Source of the DNA: JBAUHN01 sp049680295
Lineage (GTDB): Bacteria > Pseudomonadota > Alphaproteobacteria > Rhodobacterales > Rhodobacteraceae
Reading direction: 5' to 3'
Assembly (NCBI GenBank): GCA_049680295.1
Contig: JBAUHN010000187.1
Coordinates: forward strand, 1 to 48,259
Length of the DNA: 48,259 nt
The position numbers and the translations under genes were made by a program. Under the pieces are notes generated by a model. That model was not told where the DNA came from. It saw nothing but the letters and a program-made list of their open reading frames with translations, and searched no databases. This document shows, piece after piece, positions 8,450-16,549 of this stretch (positions within the stretch are counted from its first letter, which is position 1; the number at the start of each line of letters is the position of its first letter).

Positions 8450-9456
8450 GCCCAGTTCCCCTTGGACATCAGGCCGAGAATTTCCAACTGCCGCCAGTTG
8501 ATGTATTTTTCAGACCATTTGCACCACAATTCAGGCCGTTCCTTTAGCCCCTCCGCATAGGCGCTATATTCAGCTGATTTCGCATAGTGCTGAACGCGCT
8601 GCGCCTCTTCTTGGGATTTGCCTTCGAACGTATCCAAAAACTTTGTATGCAACAAAATGCCCGACGCTTTTTCACCACCCTGTTCATCATAAACCTGGTT
8701 AAGACCGCGCGGCAGCAACATATGTGTTGAGCTGACGTAGGTGTAGCGTTTGTCCCATTTCACCAATGGAATTTTATTCAGAGCCGGGGCTTTTTCGGGA
8801 GCGTCCGCAAAGAACATGCGACTGCGCGGTCCGCCTTGTATCCAAAGATTTCGGTACGACGGGTTTCGCGAAATCGTATAGTTGCCACTGTCAAACCAAG
8901 ACGTTATTTCCATCGGGTTCTGGCCGGGCCGGTAAGGTGCCTCATCAAAACGGCCCTTTGGGTACATATCCAGCAGCATCGCGCTGAACGCACGCACCGA
9001 GCAGGATTCCAGCCAGTCGGTCAGCGCCCGTAAGGGGCGCGTGTCACAAAACGGGTATAGGAAAAACTCATCCGGATCGACCGTCAACGTCCAGTGACCA
9101 TGGGCATATCTGCGTTGTAGCCAGTTCAGCCAGTCCACACCATATCGTGACAAATCATAGCGGGCTGACGTGCTCCAAACAGACACATCAGGCTGGTCAA
9201 GCAGATATTCAAGAGAGCCATCGGTGCTGCCGTTATCAACAATAATAAAGTGGTTGATGCCCAGCCCGCGATAATACTCAAAGAAATAGGGCAGCCGGAT
9301 TTTTTCATTCCGCTGGGTCGAAAAAAGCAGCAGATCATCTGGCTTGATCTCATTTGTTCGGTTGGCGACGCGCCTTAGCTCAAAACTCTTGCGAAACGCA
9401 CGTACACGCAGTCGCTTGCGCTTCAAACGCATGCGGTATGAAGTCCAAACGCTCAT
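8446..9456 (-). CDS. Glycosyltransferase family 2-like protein (first of two paralogues)
   Basis: A 336-residue cytoplasmic or peripheral glycosyltransferase of the GT2-like group often annotated as Glyco_tranf_2_4. A basic N-terminus (1-30) precedes the nucleotide-sugar fold: FSTQRNEKIRLP (45-56), FIIVDNGSTDG (70-80), GVDWLNWLQRRYAH (106-119) and the metal-binding acidic motif VDPDEFF (126-132). The rest may form the acceptor site (SSTHMLLPRGLN, LLHTKFLD). It is clearly paralogous to the product of 9652-10671, which shares long colinear stretches. The start ATG at 9456 is preceded by a 195-base AT-richer gap that separates it from the other paralogue and probably holds its promoter. Substrates are unknown; the downstream partners are the GT14 protein and the sulfotransferase. 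Confidence 0.8.
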   Translation of the reverse strand: MSVWTSYRMRLKRKRLRVRAFRKSFELRRVANRTNEIKPDDLLLFSTQRNEKIRLPYFFEYYRGLGINHFIIVDNGSTDGSLEYLLDQPDVSVWSTSARYDLSRYGVDWLNWLQRRYAHGHWTLTVDPDEFFLYPFCDTRPLRALTDWLESCSVRAFSAMLLDMYPKGRFDEAPYRPGQNPMEITSWFDSGNYTISRNPSYRNLWIQGGPRSRMFFADAPEKAPALNKIPLVKWDKRYTYVSSTHMLLPRGLNQVYDEQGGEKASGILLHTKFLDTFEGKSQEEAQRVQHYAKSAEYSAYAEGLKERPELWCKWSEKYINWRQLEILGLMSKGNWA

Positions 9457-9651
9457 GTACTAAGCAATGCCCGCTACACCGCTGGATTTACTAGTCAATT
9501 CCCTGCTCCCCTGATCGGAATCAATGGCCCCCGACATTGTATTCCGCGAATATATCTACGTATCCTTCATTCTTATGGTCTGCTGATTAACAACCTGTTG
9601 TTGCTCTCGCCACTATAATAACCTGTTTTGTCAATCTTTGTTACCAATTCA

Positions 9652-10671
9652 TTACCACTTACCCCGTGACATCAGGCCCAAATCGACCAATTGACGCCAG
9701 CTGTCGTATTTGGACGCCTCCTCGGACCACAGGTTCGGGTCTGCCGCCAAAGCATCGTAATAGTCTTCAAACTGTTCTCCGGCGGCAAAATGCTCTTTTC
9801 GGGCCTTTTCTTCGCAGGCGCGCTGGACGGCGCCCGGCAAGAATTTCGTGTGCAGCAACACGCCGCACAGTTTCTCGACGCCATCTTCATCAAAAGTGTG
9901 GTTCAGCGCAGACGGCAATGCGGAATGGGTTGAATTGACGTAAGCATAGGGCCGCTTCCAATGAACCAGCGGTATCTTGTTGAGCGTCGGAGCGCGCCGC
10001 GGATCATCCGCAAAGAAATACCGCGCCCGCACACCGCCCTGCAGCCACAGGTTATCCAGCCGCTCTTGGCGTTGCGCCCAGTACCCATAGCCATCAAACC
10101 ACTGCAACACTTCGGCCGGATCTTGACCAGAGCGGTAGCTTTGCGCCTCGATCGGCCCGTTTGGATACAAGTCCAGCATCAAGGCACCCATCATGGACTG
10201 GCCCTGCGCATCCAGCCACTGGGTCAAGACACGCAGATCGCGTGTTTCCCAATCGGGATAGATCAGAATTTCGTCCGCATCGACCACCAGCGACCAACGG
10301 TCGTGGGCATATCTACGCTGCAACCAGTTTAACCAGTCCACACCAAAGCGGGACGCTTTGTAACTCGATGACGTATGCCAGACTGAAACATCCGGTTGTT
10401 CCGCCAGATAAGTTGCGGTTCCATCGGTACTGTCGTTATCCACAATCAGAAAATGCCCGACCCCAAGCTGACGGTAGTGATCCAGAAAATGCGCAAGACG
10501 CATTTCTTCATTCCGCATCGTCGAAAACAGCAAAATACTGTCGCCCATGATTGCCGCGCGTTTGTCTGATACGAGGGTCAATTCCCGACGTTTCCGAAAA
10601 GCGCGCCAAAGCAAACGCTTGCGGATCAGCCGGCGTCGATACGATTGCCGCAGTCCTTTGATATCCAACAT
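9652..10671 (-). CDS. Glycosyltransferase family 2-like protein (second paralogue)
   Basis: 339 residues. The open frame extends to 10833, but that would overlap the 3' end of galE on the same strand; the ATG at 10671 has GAGGTGGG just upstream and gives an N-terminus (MLDIKGLRQSYRRRL) that aligns with the paralogue at 8446-9456, so it is preferred. The motifs are the same: FSTMRNEEMRL, FLIVDNDSTDG, GVDWLNWLQRRYAH and the acidic VDADEIL. Sequence identity to the paralogue is high around the nucleotide-binding fold and lower in the acceptor half, as expected after duplication and divergence. It lies 32 bases after galE and is probably co-transcribed with galU and galE, which would link it to UDP-glucose or UDP-galactose as donor; that link is inference. 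Confidence 0.8.
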   Translation of the reverse strand: MLDIKGLRQSYRRRLIRKRLLWRAFRKRRELTLVSDKRAAIMGDSILLFSTMRNEEMRLAHFLDHYRQLGVGHFLIVDNDSTDGTATYLAEQPDVSVWHTSSSYKASRFGVDWLNWLQRRYAHDRWSLVVDADEILIYPDWETRDLRVLTQWLDAQGQSMMGALMLDLYPNGPIEAQSYRSGQDPAEVLQWFDGYGYWAQRQERLDNLWLQGGVRARYFFADDPRRAPTLNKIPLVHWKRPYAYVNSTHSALPSALNHTFDEDGVEKLCGVLLHTKFLPGAVQRACEEKARKEHFAAGEQFEDYYDALAADPNLWSEEASKYDSWRQLVDLGLMSRGKW

Positions 10672-10703
10672 GCCCACCTCATGACTATCTCGGGTTCTGA
10701 ACC

Positions 10704-11687
10704 CTAATAATCGTATTGCCCGGTTTGGTGCCACTTCCAAGCATCGGCGATCATTGTCCGTAATGTCGACCGTTTCGGCTGCCAACCCAATGCCACGATA
10801 GCACGATCTGACCCAGACACCAGTTTGGCGCAATCGCCCGGACGACGTGCGCCTTCGGTATAGGGTACCTCGCGGTTGGTCACTTCACGGCTGTGATCTA
10901 TCACCTCACGCACCGAAAATCCCGAACCTGTGCCCAGATTGAAAACCTGACTGTCTTTGCCGCTTTGCAACCACTGCAAGCCCAGAACATGCGCATCGAC
11001 AAGATCGCAAACGTGTACATAATCACGAATGCAGGTGCCGTCCGGTGTATCATAATCCGTGCCAAACACCGTCAAACCATCGCGCTTGCCATCAATCGCA
11101 TCCAGCATCAGCGGGATCAGATGGGTTTCGGGCTGATGGAATTCGCCAATTTCGCCGTCCGGATCGGCCCCGGCCACGTTGAAGTAGCGAAAGATTACGT
11201 GACGCAACCCGTAAGCTGCCTCAAAATTGCGCAGGATGTCTTCGATCGCCCGCTTTGACGCGCCATAGGCATTGATCGGCAGTTGTGCGCTGTCTTCGTT
11301 CAGAACCACATTGTCCTGGTCGCCGTAGGTCGCACAAGTGGACGAAAAGACGATGTTCATACAACCCGCAGCCACCGCTGCTTGGGCCAGATTTAGCGCG
11401 CCTACGACATTGGTATGCCAATATCGCTCCGGTTCCTGCATGCTTTCGCCAACCTGGCTGAGTGCGGCGAAATGCAAAACCGCTACCGGCTGATATTCAG
11501 CAAAAACACGGTCCAACCGCGCCCGATCCAAAAGATCGCCACGCTCAAACGGGCCGAACTTTACTGCCTGCTCCCAACCGGTGTTCAGATTGTCGAATGT
11601 CACAGGCGTAAAGCCGGATTTTCGCAGCGCTTTGCACGCGTGCGACCCGATATAACCGGCGCCGCCGGTTACCAGAACATTACTCAT
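10704..11687 (-). CDS. galE: UDP-glucose 4-epimerase
   Basis: Interconverts UDP-glucose and UDP-galactose using tightly bound NAD. The 327-residue protein is an extended short-chain dehydrogenase: the Rossmann loop is VTGGAGYIGSHA (6-17), the catalytic Ser/Thr region is SSTCATYGD, the Tyr-x3-Lys is YGASK, and FRYFNVAGADPDG and GTDYDTPDGTCIRDYVHV are characteristic of GalE rather than of other SDR epimerases. Length is normal (E. coli 338). It lies 24 bases after galU and 32 bases before a GT2-like gene, all leftward, so the group makes UDP-galactose for surface polysaccharide. Confidence 0.96.
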   Translation of the reverse strand: MSNVLVTGGAGYIGSHACKALRKSGFTPVTFDNLNTGWEQAVKFGPFERGDLLDRARLDRVFAEYQPVAVLHFAALSQVGESMQEPERYWHTNVVGALNLAQAAVAAGCMNIVFSSTCATYGDQDNVVLNEDSAQLPINAYGASKRAIEDILRNFEAAYGLRHVIFRYFNVAGADPDGEIGEFHQPETHLIPLMLDAIDGKRDGLTVFGTDYDTPDGTCIRDYVHVCDLVDAHVLGLQWLQSGKDSQVFNLGTGSGFSVREVIDHSREVTNREVPYTEGARRPGDCAKLVSGSDRAIVALGWQPKRSTLRTMIADAWKWHQTGQYDY

Positions 11688-11711
11688 CTAGACAACTTTC
11701 AGCGATTGGGC

Positions 11712-12605
11712 CTACTCAGCGGCGTTTTCCATCTGCACAACGTCGTGCAGATACGCCAGCAGATCATCGCGCAGATCTGAGCGCGCCAGACCAAACGACA
11801 CCGTCGCCTGCAAGAACCCGGACTTGGACCCGCAATCAAAACGCTGACCCCGGAACCGGTACCCATAGACTTCTTTTTCCTGTGAAATCTCAGCCGCAAT
11901 CGCATCGGTCAGTTGAATCTCGCCACCGGCCCCTGATTTCAGCTTGTTCAGATTGCCCAGGACGTTTGGCGACAAGATATAGCGACCAATGACCGCCAAA
12001 TTCGATGGCGATTGATCAGCGGGCGGTTTTTCAACCATACCTTTGACCCTAACCAGGGACCCCAGGTCTTCCGACAGGTCCAACATCCCGTAAGAGGATG
12101 CCTTGTCCGGTGCCACTTCCATTGCTGCAACCATGTTGCCGCCGGTTTCCTGATATGCCTCGACCATCTGTTGCAGACATGGTTTTTCGGCAGCGATCAC
12201 ATCATCCGGCAAGATGACGGCAAAAGGTTCGTTGCCAATCAAACGGCGTGCGCACCAGACCGCGTGGCCAAGGCCCAACGCTTTGTGCTGGCGAATATAG
12301 GCGATCGCACCACTGTCCATATTGGTGCTTTTCAGCGCCTTAAGAAGCTCTTTTTTACCCTTCTTGCGCAGCGTTTGCTCCAGCTGCGGGGCGTGATCAA
12401 AATAGTCTTCCAGTGCACCTTTGCCACGTGACGTCACAAAAATAAATTCTTTGATGCCGGCAGCGCGTGCTTCGTCAATGGCGTATTGGATCAACGGGCG
12501 ATCCACCAAAGTCATGATTTCTTTTGGAACCGACTTGGTGGCGGGCAGGAAACGCGTTCCCATTCCAGCGACCGGAAAAATTGCCTTTGTTACTTTTCTT
12601 TTCAT
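11712..12605 (-). CDS. galU: UTP-glucose-1-phosphate uridylyltransferase
   Basis: Forms UDP-glucose from glucose 1-phosphate and UTP, the entry point to UDP-sugars for LPS and exopolysaccharide. The nucleotidyltransferase signature is FPVAGMGTRFLPATKS with KEIM(T)LVDRPLIQYAIDEA after it, and GLGHAVWCA and VILPDDVI form the active-site region. The ATG at 12605 (MKRKVTKAIFPV) is chosen because GGA lies about seven bases upstream and the product (297 residues) fits the family; the frame can also start at a GTG at 12623. It heads a leftward group with galE and a GT2-like gene. Upstream is a 448-base gap without genes. Confidence 0.96.
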   Translation of the reverse strand: MKRKVTKAIFPVAGMGTRFLPATKSVPKEIMTLVDRPLIQYAIDEARAAGIKEFIFVTSRGKGALEDYFDHAPQLEQTLRKKGKKELLKALKSTNMDSGAIAYIRQHKALGLGHAVWCARRLIGNEPFAVILPDDVIAAEKPCLQQMVEAYQETGGNMVAAMEVAPDKASSYGMLDLSEDLGSLVRVKGMVEKPPADQSPSNLAVIGRYILSPNVLGNLNKLKSGAGGEIQLTDAIAAEISQEKEVYGYRFRGQRFDCGSKSGFLQATVSFGLARSDLRDDLLAYLHDVVQMENAAE

Positions 12606-13053
12606 TTTATGTTCCAAATCCACTCATTTACTTAGCATTCAGCTATTACGCAGGCCGCCATTACGACGAAAAACCTGAGTCTGACTAAACATCCTCAAAC
12701 CATTAAACAATGATGATTTCGTGCAATCATCTGATCATTTTCTTGACTGCTATTCCAATGCATCGAAAATGTACACGCTATGGTAGAATATCTATCCGTT
12801 CGTTGCATGCCAAAACAGCATGTGTAAGCCTCTGAAACGTATACAATTAGTCATCCCTTCTGCCAAACAGAAGGGTGGTTTTCCAGCCAGTTTCCGCCGA
12901 TGTCAAAACAGGCGCCCTAAATGACGTCGATCACAATGGCTTTACTTTTGCCACATTCAAAGCAAAAGCACCGCGCGTCATTGCACATAATTTAGGCACT
13001 AGGGGCTAGAACCGCTACAGTTGATATGCCGAATACCGATCGCCAGCGCCGGG
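12606..13053. other. 448-base gene-free gap between galU and kdsB with two inverted repeats
   Basis: No reading frame with a credible start is visible. The part next to galU is AT-richer than the surrounding genes. There are two short perfect inverted repeats: GATGATT/AATCATC (12712-12718 and 12725-12731, six-base loop) and CCCTTCTG/CAGAAGGG (12855-12862 and 12868-12875, five-base loop). Neither is followed by a good T-run on either strand, so they are not convincing terminators; they could be an operator upstream of galU or a transcript-end structure for kdsB. A clear sigma70 promoter was not found. Confidence 0.45.
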
Positions 13054-13854
13054 TTACTCCAACCCCATTTCAGACATCATAGCCTCTAGCTTGGGCACGT
13101 CTTCGGGATTGTTCAATTCCCAGAACTGGCGGCCCTTGGACGACACCTCAACACATAACACCGCACGCGCGTTTTCCATAAACCGCAACTGCTCCAACCC
13201 TTCGAGTTGCTCCAGTGGGCCAACAGGCCAATTTGGGTATTCCGCCAGCGCATCAGGTCGGAACGCATAGACACCGACATGGTGGAAAACCGGTGAATCT
13301 TCGGTCGCCTCATAGGTGCGGCTGGTAAATGGCACAACTTCCTTTGAAAAATAGAGCGCCCTATGGCTGCGATCAAAAACCGCCGTCGTACCACCGACAC
13401 GCCCCGCTTTGCGATCTGACAAAAGACCATTCAGCGCAGTCCCGTCGCAGCGCAATACCGGCGTAGCAATTTCTGCGTCCGGCGCATTTTGCAGACCTGC
13501 AACCAGATCCTCGACAAACCAATGCGGTGTCAGCGGCGCATCCCCTTGCAGGTTCACCACAAAATCATAGGCCCCGCCCAGCGCCGCATGAACCTCGGCG
13601 CAGCGTTCGGTTCCGTTCGCACAAGTCTCTGACGTCATCACCACCTCGGCGCCGAACGCTTTTGCGGCGTCCTCGATACGGGCATCATCCGTCGCCACGA
13701 CCACGCGGTCGGCACCCGATACAGCGCAAGCCGCCTGCCAGCTCCGTTCAATCAGGCTTTTGGATTGGCCAGACGCGCCACGCAATTCCGCCAGAGGTTT
13801 GCCAGGATAACGTGTCGATGCATAGCGCGCAGGGATAACAATTAATAGTGACAT
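13054..13854 (-). CDS. kdsB: 3-deoxy-manno-octulosonate cytidylyltransferase (CMP-KDO synthetase)
   Basis: Activates KDO with CTP to CMP-KDO, the donor for the LPS inner core or KDO-containing capsule. The 266-residue protein starts with the family signature VIPARYASTRYPGKPLAEL (5-23), followed by DRVVVATDDARI, the AEVVMTSETCANGTER block, NLQGDAPL and a C-terminal YPNWPVGPLEQLEGLEQLR that is typical for KdsB. The usual family length is about 245-255; a small insertion after the first motif (RGASGQSKS) explains the difference. Its start shares one base with the cysQ stop, so it is translated from the cysQ transcript. Together with kdsD at 1159 it supplies two of the KDO steps. Confidence 0.9.
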   Translation of the reverse strand: MSLLIVIPARYASTRYPGKPLAELRGASGQSKSLIERSWQAACAVSGADRVVVATDDARIEDAAKAFGAEVVMTSETCANGTERCAEVHAALGGAYDFVVNLQGDAPLTPHWFVEDLVAGLQNAPDAEIATPVLRCDGTALNGLLSDRKAGRVGGTTAVFDRSHRALYFSKEVVPFTSRTYEATEDSPVFHHVGVYAFRPDALAEYPNWPVGPLEQLEGLEQLRFMENARAVLCVEVSSKGRQFWELNNPEDVPKLEAMMSEMGLE

Positions 13855-14651
13855 CAGCCTTCCTTTAATGAAACGCCCGGCGCATGGGCAATGAAAAACG
13901 GATTGGCAAATTCAGGTTTACCGTAGGCCAAAGGTGTAAGATCATCAAACCGCACAACGGTCCCCCCCGCACCCCGTAGCACCGCGTCGCCCGCAGCGGT
14001 GTCCCACTCCATCGTGCGGCCAAGGCGGGGATAAAGATCGGCCTCTCCTGTTGCCACCAAACAGAACTTTAGCGACGATCCGGCACTGGTCATATCGCGA
14101 ACCGAATATTGGCCGATGTAATCGTCCGTCGCCTGATCACGATGCGACTTGGACGCGACAACCATCAGGGCCGAATTGTCCGCGTTAGAGACGGATATCG
14201 GGGTAAGTGTCCCAACCCGGCTCTGATCAAACGGGCCCGTCTCTTCGACGGATTGGCCATCGGCTTGCGTGTAGAACATGCGCCCCTTTGCGGGCGCGTA
14301 AACCACGCCCCTGATCGGCACACCTGCCTCGACCAATGCAATGTTAACAGTGAAATCCCCGCGCCGGTTGATGAACTCCTTCGTGCCATCCAGCGGGTCC
14401 ACAATCAGGAACGTGTCACCCTTGGCGGAATGTGTTGCTGACTGTTCTTCTGTGACAAGCAGCACCTCGGGAAACGCCGCGCGCAAACCCTTTGCGATAA
14501 TCGCATCGGCGGCTTCATCGGCGGCCGTCACCGGGCTGTTGTCTGACTTGAGTTTTACGTCGAAATCATCGGCATTGTAGAAGTCCATGATTTTGTCGCC
14601 CGCCTCTAGTGACAGTTGACGCATCACATTAACCAATTTGGTATAGTCCAC
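13854..14651 (-). CDS. cysQ: 3'(2'),5'-bisphosphate nucleotidase CysQ
   Basis: Hydrolyses PAP (adenosine 3',5'-bisphosphate) to AMP, removing the inhibitory by-product of PAPS-dependent sulfate transfer and reduction. The 265-residue protein belongs to the inositol-monophosphatase fold with metal ligands in TEEQ (about 67-70) and the signature VDPLDGTKEF (84-93), plus a second motif around EWDTAAGDAVL near the C-terminus. It starts with GTG at 14651, with TAGGAG seven bases upstream. It is co-transcribed with kdsB. The sulfotransferase about 7 kb away at 5321-6748 would be one source of PAP, but the main source may be cysteine biosynthesis. Confidence 0.92.
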   Translation of the reverse strand: MDYTKLVNVMRQLSLEAGDKIMDFYNADDFDVKLKSDNSPVTAADEAADAIIAKGLRAAFPEVLLVTEEQSATHSAKGDTFLIVDPLDGTKEFINRRGDFTVNIALVEAGVPIRGVVYAPAKGRMFYTQADGQSVEETGPFDQSRVGTLTPISVSNADNSALMVVASKSHRDQATDDYIGQYSVRDMTSAGSSLKFCLVATGEADLYPRLGRTMEWDTAAGDAVLRGAGGTVVRFDDLTPLAYGKPEFANPFFIAHAPGVSLKEG

Positions 14652-14674
14652 TATTTCGCTCCTACCGACGTTTG

Positions 14675-14702
14675 TTGATTTCTGACCTGCATTGCTTATG
14701 AT
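14675..14702 (+). promoter_or_regulatory. Possible sigma70-type promoter for the ABC-2 permease gene
   Basis: TTGATT (14675-14680), a 16-base spacer and TATGAT (14697-14702) lie 66 bases upstream of the permease start in the short divergent gap. The match is moderate. Its -10 overlaps that of a candidate promoter on the other strand. Confidence 0.35.
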
Positions 14703-14723
14703 TGCCAGTTACCGGAACAGCAA
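14695..14723 (-). promoter_or_regulatory. Possible divergent sigma70-type promoter for cysQ-kdsB
   Basis: Read on the minus strand, TTGCTG (14723-14718), a 17-base spacer and CATAAG (14700-14695) precede the cysQ start by about 45 bases. The -10 overlaps the -10 of the rightward candidate, so the two promoters could compete. The match is moderate only. Confidence 0.33.
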
Positions 14724-14767
14724 GAATTCCGTAAGATGCAGATAAAAAACCAAAGGCACAGGCACGC

Positions 14768-15592
14768 ATGTTTCAACCCGGACGTCGACCGCAGAACGCA
14801 TTTTCTTCTGCGCTTCAGATTGCAGAGCTCATCTACCATTCTATGGTGCGTGATGTACGCAGAGGACACAACAACGCGTTTATTGCGCTTGGTATAAATC
14901 TGCTGCAAATTCTGGTGTTCGTCGCAATCTTTTATGTGATGTTTTCTTTGCTTGGGTTACGCGGCTCCGCCATTCGTGGCGATTTCCTGCTTTATGTAAT
15001 GTCAGGTATTTTCCTTTACATGACCCACGTCAAAACAGTGGCCATTGTCGGCGGGTCCGAAGGCCCCACAAGTGCGATGATGAAACACGCGCCGATGAAT
15101 ACCATCATCTCGACACTGGCCGCTGGCTTTGGGTCGCTCTACATGCAAACCCTAAGCTTGATCATCATCCTTTATGGCTACCATATCATTGTAAAGCCCG
15201 TCGAAATAGATCGGCCCATTGCAGCCTATGGCATGCTGTTGGTCGCCTGGTTTACCGGCTTCGCGGTTGGTCTGATCGTAAAAACACTCAAGCCTTGGTT
15301 TCCAACGGCAACGGGTGTGTTTTCAAATGTCTACCAACGGGCCAATATGATCGCATCTGGCAAGATGTTCGTCGCCAATTCGCTGCCCGGATTTATGCTG
15401 GCAATGTTTGACTGGAACCCGCTGTTTCACTGTATTGATCAGGCCCGCGGGTTTACCTTTATCAACTATAATCCACACTACAGTTCGATATCCTACCCAA
15501 TCTACGTCGGGAGCACGCTGATGATCCTGGGAATGATGGGCGAATTCTATACCCGCCGCCGAATCTCAACCAGTTGGGAAGCGCGCAGGTAG
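14768..15592 (+). CDS. ABC-2 type polysaccharide exporter permease (KpsM/Wzm-like)
   Basis: A 274-residue integral membrane protein with six or so hydrophobic segments (for example FIALGINLLQILVFVAIFYV near 40, FLLYVMSGIFLYM near 75, YMQTLSLIIILYGYHII near 120, MLLVAWFTGFAVGLIV near 155, and a last segment at IYVGSTLMILGMMGEF). The layout, and the conserved pattern WNPLFHCIDQAR before the last helix, match ABC-2 permeases that export capsule or O-antigen polysaccharides. Such permeases need a KpsT/Wzt ATPase and, for capsule, KpsE/KpsD partners; none is encoded next to it, as alkB follows in the opposite direction after 23 bases. It stands alone next to cysQ-kdsB, which fits a KDO-linked glycan but does not prove it. 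Confidence 0.82.
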   Translation: MFQPGRRPQNAFSSALQIAELIYHSMVRDVRRGHNNAFIALGINLLQILVFVAIFYVMFSLLGLRGSAIRGDFLLYVMSGIFLYMTHVKTVAIVGGSEGPTSAMMKHAPMNTIISTLAAGFGSLYMQTLSLIIILYGYHIIVKPVEIDRPIAAYGMLLVAWFTGFAVGLIVKTLKPWFPTATGVFSNVYQRANMIASGKMFVANSLPGFMLAMFDWNPLFHCIDQARGFTFINYNPHYSSISYPIYVGSTLMILGMMGEFYTRRRISTSWEARR

Positions 15593-15615
15593 ACGCTCCG
15601 TGCCAAACGCCGGAC

Positions 15616-16218
15616 CTAATCCACCACCCGCATTGTCAGGTTGATCCGGCCCCCTTTGGGCAGCAAACTGGACGACCCGGACCTGATCCGGTCCACGCCA
15701 TGATGAGCCAGCCGCGCCGCACCTGCCAGAATCGCCACATCCCCGGAACGCAGCCAGATGCTTTCGGTTTTTCCACCGCGTGCAACATTGCCGATCCGAA
15801 ACAACCCATCATCCCCAAGCGAGATTGAAACCACAGGCCACCCAAAATCAGCCTCGTCCTTATCCTGATGCACTCCCATACGCGCGCCCTCAGGGTAATA
15901 ATTGATCAAACAGCACTCAGGCGCCCGGTCCAAACCCGTAACCGCATGCCAGACATTCAGAACGTCCACCGGAATCGCTGGCCATTGGACGCCGCTGGGG
16001 TGCTGATCGGCATATCGGTAGCCGTTCCTGTCCGAAATCCAACCATATTGACCCGCCGCTGTCATCTGAACCGACATCGCCTTGCCACGTGGCGTCACCG
16101 GCGTGACCATCGGTGCCACCGCCGCCACAGCACGCAAACCGTTCAGCATGTTTTGCTGGGCGGGCACATCCAAATACCCCTTTCGAATTTCCACACCCCG
16201 CACTGTCAAAACCTGCAT
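15616..16218 (-). CDS. alkB: AlkB-family Fe(II)/2-oxoglutarate dioxygenase
   Basis: Oxidative demethylase of N1-methyladenine and N3-methylcytosine in DNA or RNA. With the ATG at 16218 the product has 200 residues; AAGGTG lies about four bases upstream, whereas the ATG at 16233 has no properly spaced ribosome site. The iron ligands are His117 and Asp119 in VHQDKDE and a His in LAHHGVDR (172/173), and Arg191 and Arg197 of GRINLTMRVVD bind 2-oxoglutarate and substrate. The nucleotide-recognition lid contains GWISDRNGYRYAD, and CLINYYPEGARMG is the typical strand before the HxD. Length fits bacterial AlkB (216). No ada or LexA box is seen in the upstream region. Confidence 0.93.
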   Translation of the reverse strand: MQVLTVRGVEIRKGYLDVPAQQNMLNGLRAVAAVAPMVTPVTPRGKAMSVQMTAAGQYGWISDRNGYRYADQHPSGVQWPAIPVDVLNVWHAVTGLDRAPECCLINYYPEGARMGVHQDKDEADFGWPVVSISLGDDGLFRIGNVARGGKTESIWLRSGDVAILAGAARLAHHGVDRIRSGSSSLLPKGGRINLTMRVVD

Positions 16219-16409
16219 ACAGCACCTTTTCATCCCTCTAAAGGGTTTCGAATTTTACCTGAGACATCAAGCAACACTTTTCGCGATTGACCGAAGGAAA
16301 AGGCGGCGAACAAGTGATTCACGTTTAATTCGAAACACTATAATGCGACCAATTGGCACAATACCCCGAAAATTCTGGCAAGATTCCTGAAAACACTGGC
16401 TTCAGACTG

Positions 16410-16439
16410 CTTGCAGGAGCGTTGACCCCTCCTTATATA
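16410..16439 (+). promoter_or_regulatory. Heat-shock (sigma32/RpoH-type) promoter candidate upstream of dnaK
   Basis: CTTGCA (16410-16415) and CCTTATATA (16431-16439), separated by 15 bases, resemble the RpoH pattern CTTGAA-N13-17-CCCCATNTA; alphaproteobacterial RpoH tolerates CYTAT-type -10 elements. It lies about 110 bases before dnaK in an otherwise empty 331-base gap (16219-16549). No CIRCE inverted repeat (TTAGCACTC-N9-GAGTGCTAA) was found, which agrees with RpoH rather than HrcA control. Confidence 0.5.
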
Positions 16440-16549
16440 CCCTCCGAACCGCATGGAGCACACCCGCCCATGTTCTAACAGATCGGGGATTGGATGCCGA
16501 ACAGGGTCCACGCTCCGTGTCATCGCCTTGATTAAATGAGGGATCAAAA

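Noticed and set aside
10672..10833. Extension of the second GT2-like gene to 10833
   Set aside because: It overlaps the last 130 bases of galE on the same strand, while the ATG at 10671 has GAGGTGGG upstream and aligns with its paralogue.
12855..12875. CCCTTCTG/CAGAAGGG hairpin as a terminator for kdsB
   Set aside because: No T-run follows on either strand and it lies about 180 bases beyond the kdsB stop; kept only as an unexplained repeat.
16219..16549. CIRCE element upstream of dnaK
   Set aside because: No TTAGCACTC/GAGTGCTAA pair is present; an RpoH-type promoter explains regulation better.
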